From: Blastococcus sp. TF02A-26
Lineage (GTDB): Bacteria > Actinomycetota > Actinomycetes > Mycobacteriales > Geodermatophilaceae
Length of the DNA: 44,259 bases
Assembly: GCF_003319125.1 (NCBI RefSeq)
Contig: NZ_QOHG01000029.1
Span: 1 to 44,259, forward strand
Direction of reading: 5' to 3'
In this document: positions 9,764 to 19,381 of the stretch, one piece after another
Layout of the letters: each line of letters begins with the position of its first letter
Position numbering within the stretch: the stretch's first letter is position 1
The notes under the pieces: model-generated
Databases searched by the model: none
What the model saw: the letters and a program-made list of their open reading frames with translations, nothing else
Told to the model about the DNA's origin: nothing
Program-made: the position numbers and the translations under genes

Positions 9764-10237
9764 ATGCTGGGACGCGCTGCTCTGCGAGGTGCACTGGCCG
9801 GGTTGGCCGGCACCGCGGCCATGACGCTCGCCGAGAAGGCCGAGCAGCAGGTGACGCACCGGCCGGACAGCTACGTGCCCGGCCGGACCCTCACCGCCCT
9901 GACCACCGGGCGGCGGCTCCCCGAGCGGGCACGGCCGCCGGTGCGCAACCACCTGATGCACTGGGGCACCGGCGCCCTCGTCGGGGCGCTGCGGGGCGTG
10001 TGGTCGGCCAGCGGGCTGCGCGGCTGGCGTGCCTCGGCCTGGCACACCTCCGTCCGCCTCGCCACGGACCAGACGCTCGAGAACGCCACCGGCGTCGGCT
10101 CGCCGCCGTGGACCTGGTCGCGGCAGGACCAGGTCGTCGACATCGCGGGCAAGGCCATCTACTCGTTCGTCACCGGAGCCGTCGCCGACCGGCTCGTCCC
10201 GCCCGCTCCGGACCGCCGCGGCGACCTCTGGCGCTGA
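9764..10237 (+). CDS. Conserved hypothetical protein with a hydrophobic N-terminus
   Basis: A 157-residue protein. The N-terminus (ALRGALAGLAGTAAMTLAEK, about residues 6-25) is a weak membrane or amphipathic helix; two further moderately hydrophobic stretches lie near 65-80 and 128-145. The plan resembles actinobacterial proteins annotated only as hypothetical, and I cannot assign a function. It starts 47 bases after the Cys-rich gene on the same strand, so co-transcription is plausible. The strong GC3 bias supports a real gene. Confidence 0.6.
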   Translation: MLGRAALRGALAGLAGTAAMTLAEKAEQQVTHRPDSYVPGRTLTALTTGRRLPERARPPVRNHLMHWGTGALVGALRGVWSASGLRGWRASAWHTSVRLATDQTLENATGVGSPPWTWSRQDQVVDIAGKAIYSFVTGAVADRLVPPAPDRRGDLWR

Positions 10238-10331
10238 CGCCCGGCCGGGGCTGCTGCGGCCTCCGCCACCTCCCGGGACGGGTGTGACGCCCGAGGTCGG
10301 ACGACAGCTCCGGGCTCCGCGTGCCCTCCTC

Positions 10332-10368
10332 ACGTGTCAACACGTCGTCCTTACCGTGCGTGTTGACG
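10332..10368. promoter_or_regulatory. Inverted repeat upstream of the NlpC/P60 gene (possible operator)
   Basis: GTCAACACG (10336-10344) and CGTGTTGAC (10359-10367) are exact reverse complements separated by 14 bases, and the left half is itself part of ACGTGT-CA-ACACGT. The site is 56 bases before the NlpC start. A regulator operator or leader stem are both possible; no known box is matched. Confidence 0.35.
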
Positions 10369-10423
10369 CGCGACCTGCCACCTCTTCCCCGCCGGCAGGT
10401 GCGGAGCACACGAGGAGCTGACG

Positions 10424-11440
10424 ATGCAGCGCAATCGGACGACGAGCCGCCGGTGGGCCGGTGCCGTGCTCGCGGCCGCCGCAGCCGTCGCCGTGGTGCT
10501 GGGACCGACCGGCGCCACCGCCGCGCCCACCACCGCCGCGGAGGCGGCCGACCTGGTCGCCCAGGCCGGCCAGGAACTCACCGTCCTCGACGAGCAGGTG
10601 CACGAGGCCGAGGTGACCGTCGCCGGCCTGCAGCAGGCCGCAGCCGACGCGCGCGCCGCCGCCGACGCCGCGTACGCCGAGGTCGCCCGCTTCGAGCCGC
10701 AGCTCATCTCGATCGCGCAGACCGGCTACACCTCCGGACCCACCTCGGGCGTGGCCGCGTTCCTCACCAGCGAGTCGGCCGAGGACTTCGTCCAGCAGAT
10801 GACGACGCTGGACATGATCGCCGACCACACCGACCAGGTGCTGGGCGCGGTGTCCGCGGCCCGCCGGGAGGCCGTCGCCGCGCAGGAGCAGGCCGAGGCC
10901 GCCGCGGCACAGGCAGAGGCCGCGCTGGCCACCCTGCAGGAGCAGCAGGCGGCCGTGCAGGCGCGGGTGGACCAGTACGAGGCGGACTTCACCCGCCTGT
11001 CGGCCGAGGAGCGGGCCGTGGTGACCACGACGCTGGCCGGCCCCACGATCGCGCCGCCGCCCGTGGAGCAGGTCGTCGCCCGGGCCCCCTCGGCCGGCGC
11101 GGGCGTGATCATCGAGGCCGCCCTCGCGCAGGTCGGGGCGCCCTACGTGTGGGGTTCCTCGGGGCCGAACGGCTTCGACTGCTCGGGCCTGACGCAGTTC
11201 GCCTACGCCGCGGCCGGGGTCTCGCTGCCGCACTCCAGCCGGGCGCAGGCGGGGATGGGCGTGGCCGTGTCGCGCGCAGAGCTCCAGCCGGGCGACATCG
11301 TCTACTTCTACTCGCCGGTGAGCCACGTGGGCATCTACATCGGCAACGGCCAGATGGTGCACGCGCGGACCTTCGGGACCCCGGTCTCCGTCACCACCGT
11401 CGACATGCGCGGCTACGCCGGAGCGCGCCGCATCCTCTGA
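10424..11440 (+). CDS. Secreted NlpC/P60 peptidoglycan endopeptidase (RipA/RipC-like)
   Basis: A 338-residue exported protein. A signal peptide (basic MQRNRTTSRR, hydrophobic core about 13-27, cleavage near ATAAP) precedes a long Ala/Glu/Gln-rich coiled coil (about 38-190), a short linker, and an NlpC/P60 domain at about 222-338. The catalytic Cys is in GFDCSGLTQF (C253), the His in VSHVGIYIG (H301), with H313 in MVHAR. Such enzymes cut the D-Glu to diaminopimelate stem-peptide bond and help daughter cells separate; the coiled coil may dock to a regulator. The RBS GAGGAG lies upstream. The leader contains two inverted repeats (10336-10367 and 10373-10400). Confidence 0.92.
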   Translation: MQRNRTTSRRWAGAVLAAAAAVAVVLGPTGATAAPTTAAEAADLVAQAGQELTVLDEQVHEAEVTVAGLQQAAADARAAADAAYAEVARFEPQLISIAQTGYTSGPTSGVAAFLTSESAEDFVQQMTTLDMIADHTDQVLGAVSAARREAVAAQEQAEAAAAQAEAALATLQEQQAAVQARVDQYEADFTRLSAEERAVVTTTLAGPTIAPPPVEQVVARAPSAGAGVIIEAALAQVGAPYVWGSSGPNGFDCSGLTQFAYAAAGVSLPHSSRAQAGMGVAVSRAELQPGDIVYFYSPVSHVGIYIGNGQMVHARTFGTPVSVTTVDMRGYAGARRIL

Positions 11441-11474
11441 GGCATCCTGACGCGGACGGGGGCGGTCTCAGGGG
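11434..11474. terminator. Weak hairpin at the NlpC/YdeI convergent junction
   Basis: CCTCTGAG (11434-11441) and CTCAGGGG (11467-11474) can pair over 8 bases with one G-U. The arms overlap the ends of both converging genes. This is modest evidence for a shared terminator. Confidence 0.3.
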
Positions 11475-12037
11475 CTCGCCTCCAGCGACGCCACCGCGGC
11501 GGTGATCCGCCGGGCGCGGGTCTGCGGCGTGGCCGCCGTGTGGACCCGCCAGAGCACGGAGTAGCGCTCCTGCCCGGCCAGCCGGTCGAAGGCGGCCCGC
11601 GCGCCGGGGACGGCGTCCAGGGCCGCGGCCAGGTCGTCGGGCACGGTCATGTCGGCGCTGCCGGGGTAGGCGCGCTCCCACCGGCCGTCCGCCTGCGCCG
11701 CCTCGACCGCCGCCAGGCCGGCCGGGCGCATCCGTCCCGCCTCCAGCAGCCGGCCGACGGCGGCGACGTTCTTCTGCGACCACACGCTGCGCGCCCGCCG
11801 CGGCGTGATGCGCTGCAGGTAGGTCGCCTCGTCCAGCCGGTTGGAGCGGCCGTCGATCCAGCCGAAGCACAGGCAGCTCTCCACCAGCTCGGGATACGTC
11901 ACCGACGCGATGCCCGAGCCCTTCTTGGCCAGCCGCACGTAGATCCCCGGCGCGGTGTCACCCTCGGCCGCCAACCAGGCCTCGAACGCGGCCTGGTCGG
12001 GGAAGGCGAGCACCGGCAGATCGGTCGGCAGGGTCAC
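11468..12037 (-). CDS. YdeI/OmpD-associated family protein
   Basis: A 189-residue soluble protein. The N-terminal part (FPDQAAFEAWLAAEGD, then GIYVRLAKKGSG, then SCLCFGWIDGRSN at about 50-62) is the YdeI/OmpD-associated signature. Downstream lies RITPRRARSVWSQKN, and the C-terminus holds the DUF1905-like end with a VPDDLAAALDA segment. Biochemistry is poorly known; related proteins were named for bacteriocin or polymyxin protection and iron-related phenotypes, and none of these roles can be claimed here. The GTG start overlaps the stop of the MetE-like gene (GTGA), so the two genes form an operon. Confidence 0.8.
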   Translation of the reverse strand: MTLPTDLPVLAFPDQAAFEAWLAAEGDTAPGIYVRLAKKGSGIASVTYPELVESCLCFGWIDGRSNRLDEATYLQRITPRRARSVWSQKNVAAVGRLLEAGRMRPAGLAAVEAAQADGRWERAYPGSADMTVPDDLAAALDAVPGARAAFDRLAGQERYSVLWRVHTAATPQTRARRITAAVASLEASP

Positions 12038-13068
12038 CGGAGCTCGGCGCGGACCACCGCCGCCGCCTCGGCGAGCGAGCGCATCTTGCCGGCGGCCGAC
12101 TCCCGCGGCAGGTACTTCAGGCCGCAGTCGCTGGTGAGCACCAGCCGCTCGACGTCGACGTCGTCCAGCGCCCGCCGGATCCGGTCGGCGACCACCTGCG
12201 GCGTCTCCACCTCCGGCGTGGAGAGGTCCAGGACCCCCAGCGCGATGCCCTTGCCGCGCAGCGGCCGCAGCTGAGCCGGGTCCAGGTGCGACTGCGCCGT
12301 CTCGACGGCGACCGTGTCCACCGGGGTGTCGGCCAGCTCGGGCAGGAACGAGTAGCCCTCCGGCCGCTCGGAGACCATCGCCGCGTAGCCGAAGCACAGG
12401 TGCAGGTGCACCGGCCCGGGGGCGCCCTCCACCGCGCGGGTCACCGCCTCCGCGCCGTAGCGCCGGGCCACCTCGGGCCGGGCCTGCAGCCACGGCTCGT
12501 CGATCTGCACGATGTCGGCGCCGGCGGCGAACAGGTCGGCGATCTCGGCGCGGACGACGTCGGCGTAGGCCAGGGCGAGCTCGCGGTCGTCGCCGTAGTG
12601 GTCGTCCTGCGACTGCTGGGCCATCGTGAACGGCCCCGGCACGGTGATCTTCACCGTCCGGTCGGTGTGCGCCCGCAGGAACCGGACGTCGTCGGCCTGG
12701 ATCGGCCGTGGGCGGTTCACCGGGCCGACCACCCGCGGCACCGGGATGGACTTCCCCGAGCGGTTGAGCACGCTGCCCGGGTGGTCGATGTCGATGCCGT
12801 CGAGCGCGGTGGCGAAGTGGTTGGAGTAGGACTCCCGGCGGATCTCGCCGTCGGTGACGATGTCGAGCCCGGCGTCCTCCTGCGAGCGGATGGCCAGCAG
12901 CGTGGCGTCGTCCTGGGCGCCGGCGAGCTGCTCCGGGGCGACCCGCCAGATCTCGCGGGCCCGCACCCGCGGCGGGAACTGGCCGGCGAGCTTCTCGTGA
13001 TCGACCAGCCACTCGGGCTGCGGGAGGCTGCCGACGATCGACGTGGGCAGCGGCGGCAGGGACGGCAT
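12034..13068 (-). CDS. Short MetE-like, cobalamin-independent methyltransferase
   Basis: A 344-residue protein corresponding only to the catalytic C-terminal half of MetE, which is normally about 750 residues. The opening TSIVGSLPQPEWL and the DIVTDGEIRRESY and IVQIDEPW segments are typical. Zn ligands are visible as HLHLCFG (His-x-Cys), the Glu of VAVETAQ and the Cys of TSDCGLKYLP. Core-MetE-type enzymes can methylate homocysteine with non-folate donors; other relatives include coenzyme M-epoxyalkane transferases. Methionine synthesis is therefore likely but unproven. It is first in an operon with the YdeI-like gene and is transcribed away from the carbonic anhydrase gene. Confidence 0.8.
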   Translation of the reverse strand: MPSLPPLPTSIVGSLPQPEWLVDHEKLAGQFPPRVRAREIWRVAPEQLAGAQDDATLLAIRSQEDAGLDIVTDGEIRRESYSNHFATALDGIDIDHPGSVLNRSGKSIPVPRVVGPVNRPRPIQADDVRFLRAHTDRTVKITVPGPFTMAQQSQDDHYGDDRELALAYADVVRAEIADLFAAGADIVQIDEPWLQARPEVARRYGAEAVTRAVEGAPGPVHLHLCFGYAAMVSERPEGYSFLPELADTPVDTVAVETAQSHLDPAQLRPLRGKGIALGVLDLSTPEVETPQVVADRIRRALDDVDVERLVLTSDCGLKYLPRESAAGKMRSLAEAAAVVRAELR

Positions 13069-13152
13069 GAGGGGCACTCCAGGGGACGGCGGCGTCGGGA
13101 CCGAGTCTGCCGGACAGGTGCGCCGTCGACAGCGCTGTGCTGGGGTGGGCCC

Positions 13153-13731
13153 GTGGCGGAGAACTACATCGGCGAACTGGACTTCGGTGCCCCGCGGATC
13201 GACCCCGAGGCGTTCGTGGCGCCCACGGCGGTCGTGGTGGGCGCGGTGACGCTCGGTCCGCAGTCCAGCGTCTGGTACGGCGCCGTCCTGCGGGCCGACG
13301 CCGAGGTCATCGAGATCGGCGCCGGCTCCAACGTGCAGGACGGCAGCACCCTGCACTCCGACCCCGGCTTCCCGCTGGTGGTGGGGACGGGCGTCACGGT
13401 CGGCCACCGAGTCGTGCTGCACGGCGCCCGCGTCGACGACGACGTCCTGGTCGGGATGGGCAGCATCGTCATGAACGGCGCGCACATCGGCTCGGGGTCG
13501 ATCGTGGCCGCCGGCGCCGTCGTCACCCAGGGCAAGCAGTTCCCGCCCGGCTCGGTGATCGCCGGGGTGCCGGCGAAGGTGGTCCGGCAGGCCACCGACG
13601 ACGACCTGCTGCACATCCGCGGCAACGCGCTCTCCTACAGCGAGCGGCTGCCCTCGGCGCGCAAGGTGCGCCCGGTCGTGCGCGGGAAGCTCCCCGCCGC
13701 CGGGCACGCCCCCGGCGACGACGCCGACTAG
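13153..13731 (+). CDS. Gamma-class carbonic anhydrase / hexapeptide-repeat protein
   Basis: A 192-residue left-handed beta-helix protein. The hexapeptide rungs run from about residue 20 to 150. Motifs are SSVWYGAVLRAD, NVQDGSTLHSD, TVGHRVVLHGA and MGSIVMNGAHIG, whose three His residues correspond to the trimeric gamma-CA metal ligands (QDxxxxH then GHxxxxHG). Family members hydrate CO2 or act as ferripyochelin-binding-protein-like scaffolds; activity cannot be read from sequence. The GTG at 13153 is chosen because it begins at the conserved N-terminal strand, though its RBS is weak. Its stop is one of the few CTAG sites in the window. Confidence 0.88.
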   Translation: MAENYIGELDFGAPRIDPEAFVAPTAVVVGAVTLGPQSSVWYGAVLRADAEVIEIGAGSNVQDGSTLHSDPGFPLVVGTGVTVGHRVVLHGARVDDDVLVGMGSIVMNGAHIGSGSIVAAGAVVTQGKQFPPGSVIAGVPAKVVRQATDDDLLHIRGNALSYSERLPSARKVRPVVRGKLPAAGHAPGDDAD

Positions 13732-13756
13732 CCCTCTGGGCGGATGGGTCACACCG

Positions 13757-13774
13757 GGTAACGAAGCGGTAACG
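13757..13774 (+). promoter_or_regulatory. Tandem GGTAACG repeats upstream of the sigma-factor gene
   Basis: GGTAACG occurs at 13757-13763 and again at 13768-13774, 11 bases (about one helical turn) apart, and 63 bases before the sigma start. GGAAC at 13785 and CGTCTT at 13802 resemble ECF -35/-10 elements, but their spacing is shorter than usual. Autoregulation is a possibility only. Confidence 0.3.
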
Positions 13775-13836
13775 CGGTCACCCGGAACGGCCGCCGGATC
13801 GCGTCTTAGGAGCGTGATTCGCCACCTGGGGGAGAG

Positions 13837-14364
13837 ATGAGCGGCGACGGCTCGTTCGAGGCGTTCGTCGCCGAGCGGTCGACGGCGCTCCTGCGCACGG
13901 CGTACCTGCTCACCGGCGACCGCGGCCACGCCGAGGACCTGCTGCAGACGGCGCTGGTGAAGACCTACCGGCACTGGCACCGGCTGGTGAACCGGGAGGA
14001 CCCGACGGCGTTCGTCCGCCGGGTCCTGGTCACCACGCACGCCGGCTGGCGGCGCCGGCTCCGGGTCAGCGAGTTCGTCTCGGCGACGCCCCTGCTGCGG
14101 GGGGAGACCGACGCCGGCTTCGACACCGGTGACCGGCAGGTCGTGGCGGCCGCCCTCGCGCAGCTCCCGCCGCGGATGCGCGCCGTCCTGGTGCTCCGCT
14201 ACTTCGAGGACCTCTCCGAGGCCGGCACCGCCGAGGCGCTCGGCTGCTCGGTCAACACCGTCAAGACCCACACCACCCGCGGGCTGGCCCGGCTGCGCGA
14301 GCTGCTCGCCGTGCCGCCGACCCGGCCCGCTCCCTGCACCACCGGCTCCGGAGGGCAGCCCTGA
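13837..14364 (+). CDS. ECF RNA polymerase sigma factor, SigE family
   Basis: A 175-residue sigma-70-family ECF factor. Region 2 spans about residues 8-45 (RTAYLLTGDRGHAEDLLQTA), and region 4 about 107-155 (LPPRMRAVLVLRYFEDL followed by the helix-turn-helix ALGCSVNTVKTHTTRGLARLR). The text matches the actinobacterial SigE-family subgroup, which commonly sits before a gene for a membrane protein. The RBS GGGGGAGAG is immediately upstream. The stop overlaps the next start (TGATG), coupling it to the likely anti-sigma or sensor partner. Confidence 0.9.
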   Translation: MSGDGSFEAFVAERSTALLRTAYLLTGDRGHAEDLLQTALVKTYRHWHRLVNREDPTAFVRRVLVTTHAGWRRRLRVSEFVSATPLLRGETDAGFDTGDRQVVAAALAQLPPRMRAVLVLRYFEDLSEAGTAEALGCSVNTVKTHTTRGLARLRELLAVPPTRPAPCTTGSGGQP

Positions 14365-15713
14365 TGGACATCGAGACCCGTCTCCGCGACGACCTGGCCT
14401 CCCGGGCCACCGACATCGCCGCCGCCCCCGCGGACCTGTACGGCACCGTGCTGGCCGGTCACCGGCGGCAGCAGCGCCGGCGCCTCGGGGTGCTGGCGGC
14501 CGGCGCGTGCGCGCTCGTCGCCGCGGTCGCCGTCCCGCTCGCGGCCGGCGGGGACGGCGGCCAGGACCGCATCGGGCCCGGCTCGTCGTCCGCCCCGGCC
14601 CTGACCGCCGGCTACGAGCCCTACGCCGTGGCGCCGCGGGGCAGCCTCGCGGCCGATCCCGCCTACGTCGACGCCCTGCTGGGCACCCCGTGGAGCGGCG
14701 GCCCACCGGAGGAGACCCGGCACGTCGTGTTCGCCGGGGACGTCGGCGGCGGGACCTCCGCCCTGGTCATCGGCTACCGGGACGGCGGCTGGACCGCGCT
14801 GGACCTCCGGGGCCCGGCCGGGGCCGCCCCGGAGGACCTCGCGCCGGCCGGCGAGCCGCAGCCGGTCGACCCCGGGGCCTGGATGCAGATCACCACCGAG
14901 GACGCCGTCGTCGTCATCGCCCTGCCCGGGGACGCGATCGAGGTCTCGCCCCGACAGGAGCCCGGCCCGGACGGCGTGCCGACCTCGGCGCCGTACCGGC
15001 CGGTCGGCGACGCCACGGGGATCGCGGTGCTCGACGCCGTCGACCTCGGCGCCGCGGCCGTGCGCATCACGCGCGACGGCGCGGTGGTCCACGAGGGGCC
15101 GCTCGGCACCGCCCAGGCGGCGGCCGAGGGGGGCGTCGACGGCCTGGACCTGGGCGCGGCGCTCGCGGCCGCGGCGGGCGAGCCCGACGAGTCGCTGGTC
15201 CGCCAGCTCGTGGTCGGCGCCGCGGTGGCGGCCGGGGAGCCGGCGGGTGGACTCGCCGTCGAGGTGCTCTGGGGCGGGCCGATCGGGACGCGCGAGGACC
15301 CGGTGGACGCCGCCGTCGTCGCGGTCTCGCTCGACTCCGGGGTGCGGGTCCTGGTGGGCGGCATGGCGATGCCGGCCGCGGACGGCGGAACGGTCACCGG
15401 ACCGTGCCTGCGCTCGTTGCTGCCCGCCGGTGCCGACCTCGCCGGGCAGGTGGTCCCGATGCGCTGCGACCTCTACGACCCGGCGGACGGCTCCCCGCTG
15501 GGCAGCCGGCTGGTCGTAGTGGCCCCGGACGGGACGGCGTCGGTGCGCCTGACCGGCGTCTCCGGGGCGGTCCTGGACGAGCGCGTGCCGGACGGGCCGG
15601 TGTCGGTCGGCCCGGCGCCCGAGGGGCTGGCCGCCGTGGCCGCGCTCGACGCGGACGGCCGGGTGCTGGCCGAGGCCCCGGTCGGCCGGATCGAGGGCCT
15701 GCCGCACGACTAG
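14364..15713 (+). CDS. Single-pass membrane protein coupled to the ECF sigma factor (candidate anti-sigma/sensor)
   Basis: A 449-residue protein with a short acidic then Arg-rich cytoplasmic N-terminus (about 1-40), one membrane helix (about 41-61, LGVLAAGACALVAAVAVPLAA) and a large extracytoplasmic region of repeated beta-rich segments. No zinc-anti-sigma HxxxCxxC motif is visible. The TGATG overlap with the sigma gene and the topology are what one expects for a membrane partner that holds or senses for the sigma factor, but that role is inferred. The extracellular part is acidic and has two Cys residues (GPCLRSLL and MRCDLYD) that could form a disulfide. Confidence 0.75.
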   Translation: MDIETRLRDDLASRATDIAAAPADLYGTVLAGHRRQQRRRLGVLAAGACALVAAVAVPLAAGGDGGQDRIGPGSSSAPALTAGYEPYAVAPRGSLAADPAYVDALLGTPWSGGPPEETRHVVFAGDVGGGTSALVIGYRDGGWTALDLRGPAGAAPEDLAPAGEPQPVDPGAWMQITTEDAVVVIALPGDAIEVSPRQEPGPDGVPTSAPYRPVGDATGIAVLDAVDLGAAAVRITRDGAVVHEGPLGTAQAAAEGGVDGLDLGAALAAAAGEPDESLVRQLVVGAAVAAGEPAGGLAVEVLWGGPIGTREDPVDAAVVAVSLDSGVRVLVGGMAMPAADGGTVTGPCLRSLLPAGADLAGQVVPMRCDLYDPADGSPLGSRLVVVAPDGTASVRLTGVSGAVLDERVPDGPVSVGPAPEGLAAVAALDADGRVLAEAPVGRIEGLPHD

Positions 15714-15731
15714 CCGGCGGCACGCCCGGGA

Positions 15732-18241
<2,510 letters not shown>

Positions 18242-18255
18242 GGCGACGAGGGAGT

Positions 18256-19380
18256 TCAGGAACCGAGCAGCTCGCGGACCAGCGCGCCGACGGCGTCCAT
18301 CTCGATGAGGAAGCCGTCGTGCCCGTACGGGGACTCGATCACGCGCAGCGGGACGCCGAGCGCGTCGGCCACCCGCTGCTGCAGCTCCAGGGGGTAGAGC
18401 CGGTCGCTGTCCACCCCGGCGACGACGGCGCGAGCGGTGACCCGGGCGAGCGCGGCCTCGACGCCGCCCCGGCCGCGACCGACGTCCCAGGTGTTCATCG
18501 ACTCGGTGAGCACCACGTAGCTGCCGGGGTCGAAGCGGCCCGCCAGCTTGTCGGCGTGGTGGTCCAGGTAGGAGGCGACGGCGAACCGGCCGTCGTCCTG
18601 CACGACCGCCCCGAACCGCTCCTCCAGCTCCAGGGCGCTGCGGTAGGTGAGGTGCGCGATCCGGCGGGCGACCCCGAGGCCGTCGACCGGTCCGGGGCCG
18701 GGCAGGTAGTCGCCGCCGGCCCACGCCGGGTCGACGCGGACCGCCGCCTGCTGGGTGGTCTGGGTGCCCAGCTGGTCGGCGGTGACGGCGGCGCCCGAGG
18801 CCAGGAAGAACAGCGCGCCGACCCGCTCGGGGAGGGCCACCGCCCACTCCAGGGCCCGCATCCCGCCCATCGACCCACCCAGGACGGCGGCCCAGCGGCC
18901 GATGCCGAGCGCGTCGGCCAGGGCCGCCTCGACCGCCACCTGGTCGGCGACGGTGACCGCCGGGAAGCGGGAGCCCCAGGGAGCCCCGTCCGGCGCGGTC
19001 GAGGAGGGACCGGTGGTGCCCTGGCAGCCGCCGAGCACGTTGGCGCAGACGACGAACAGCCGGTCGGTGTCCAGCGGCGCCCCGGGACCGACGAGCCCCT
19101 CCCACCAGCCGGCGGTGGGGTGGCCGGGGCCCGCGGTGCCGGCCAGGTGGCTGTCGCCGGTCAGCGCGTGCTCGACCAGGACCGCGTTGCCGCCGTCCGG
19201 CGCGAGCGACCCCCACGTCTCGTAGGCGACGCGGACCCCCGGCAGCACCCCGCCGCGCTCCAGCGCGACCGGACCGTCCAGGTCGAGGAAGAGCCGGTCC
19301 CCGGCCGGGTCGCCGTCCCGCCACCCGCCGGTGCGGGAAGGGGTCCGGGACGCCGGACCGGCGTCCCGGACCCCTGTCAC
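18256..19380 (-). CDS. metX: Homoserine O-acetyltransferase
   Basis: A 374-residue alpha/beta-hydrolase-fold acyltransferase. Landmarks are RVAYETWG, EHALTGDSH, the nucleophile elbow VLGGSMGGMRALEWA with Ser at about residue 166, the Asp of GVDSDRLYP and the His of YGHDGFLIE. It acetylates homoserine, feeding MetY. The GTG at 19380 is two bases past the metY stop and is preceded by a perfect AAGGAGG inside the metY end, so the start is well supported. Codons 2-14 form a 17-bp hairpin (19339-19375), odd for an open reading frame. The SAM-IV leader of metY should control it too. Confidence 0.95.
   Translation of the reverse strand: MTGVRDAGPASRTPSRTGGWRDGDPAGDRLFLDLDGPVALERGGVLPGVRVAYETWGSLAPDGGNAVLVEHALTGDSHLAGTAGPGHPTAGWWEGLVGPGAPLDTDRLFVVCANVLGGCQGTTGPSSTAPDGAPWGSRFPAVTVADQVAVEAALADALGIGRWAAVLGGSMGGMRALEWAVALPERVGALFFLASGAAVTADQLGTQTTQQAAVRVDPAWAGGDYLPGPGPVDGLGVARRIAHLTYRSALELEERFGAVVQDDGRFAVASYLDHHADKLAGRFDPGSYVVLTESMNTWDVGRGRGGVEAALARVTARAVVAGVDSDRLYPLELQQRVADALGVPLRVIESPYGHDGFLIEMDAVGALVRELLGS
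19339..19375. repeat. 17-bp perfect hairpin inside the first codons of metX
   Basis: The left arm 19339-19355 and right arm 19359-19375 are exact reverse complements around the three-base loop GAC. Being palindromic, both strands encode GVRDAGPASRTP. It lies just after the metX GTG and before the conserved TGGWRDGD segment. It may act as an attenuating stem, a terminator between metY and metX, or an inserted palindromic repeat. Confidence 0.85.
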
Positions 19381-19381
19381 C

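Noticed and set aside
10238-10423. c-di-AMP (ydaO-type) riboswitch before the NlpC/P60 gene
   Set aside because: The leader is too short and lacks the conserved ydaO segments; only two simple inverted repeats are visible.
9414-11440. A TldD/E-dependent RiPP cluster including the small Cys-rich protein
   Set aside because: No modification enzyme, transporter or leader-like peptide is present, and a gap with a hairpin separates the genes from tldDE.
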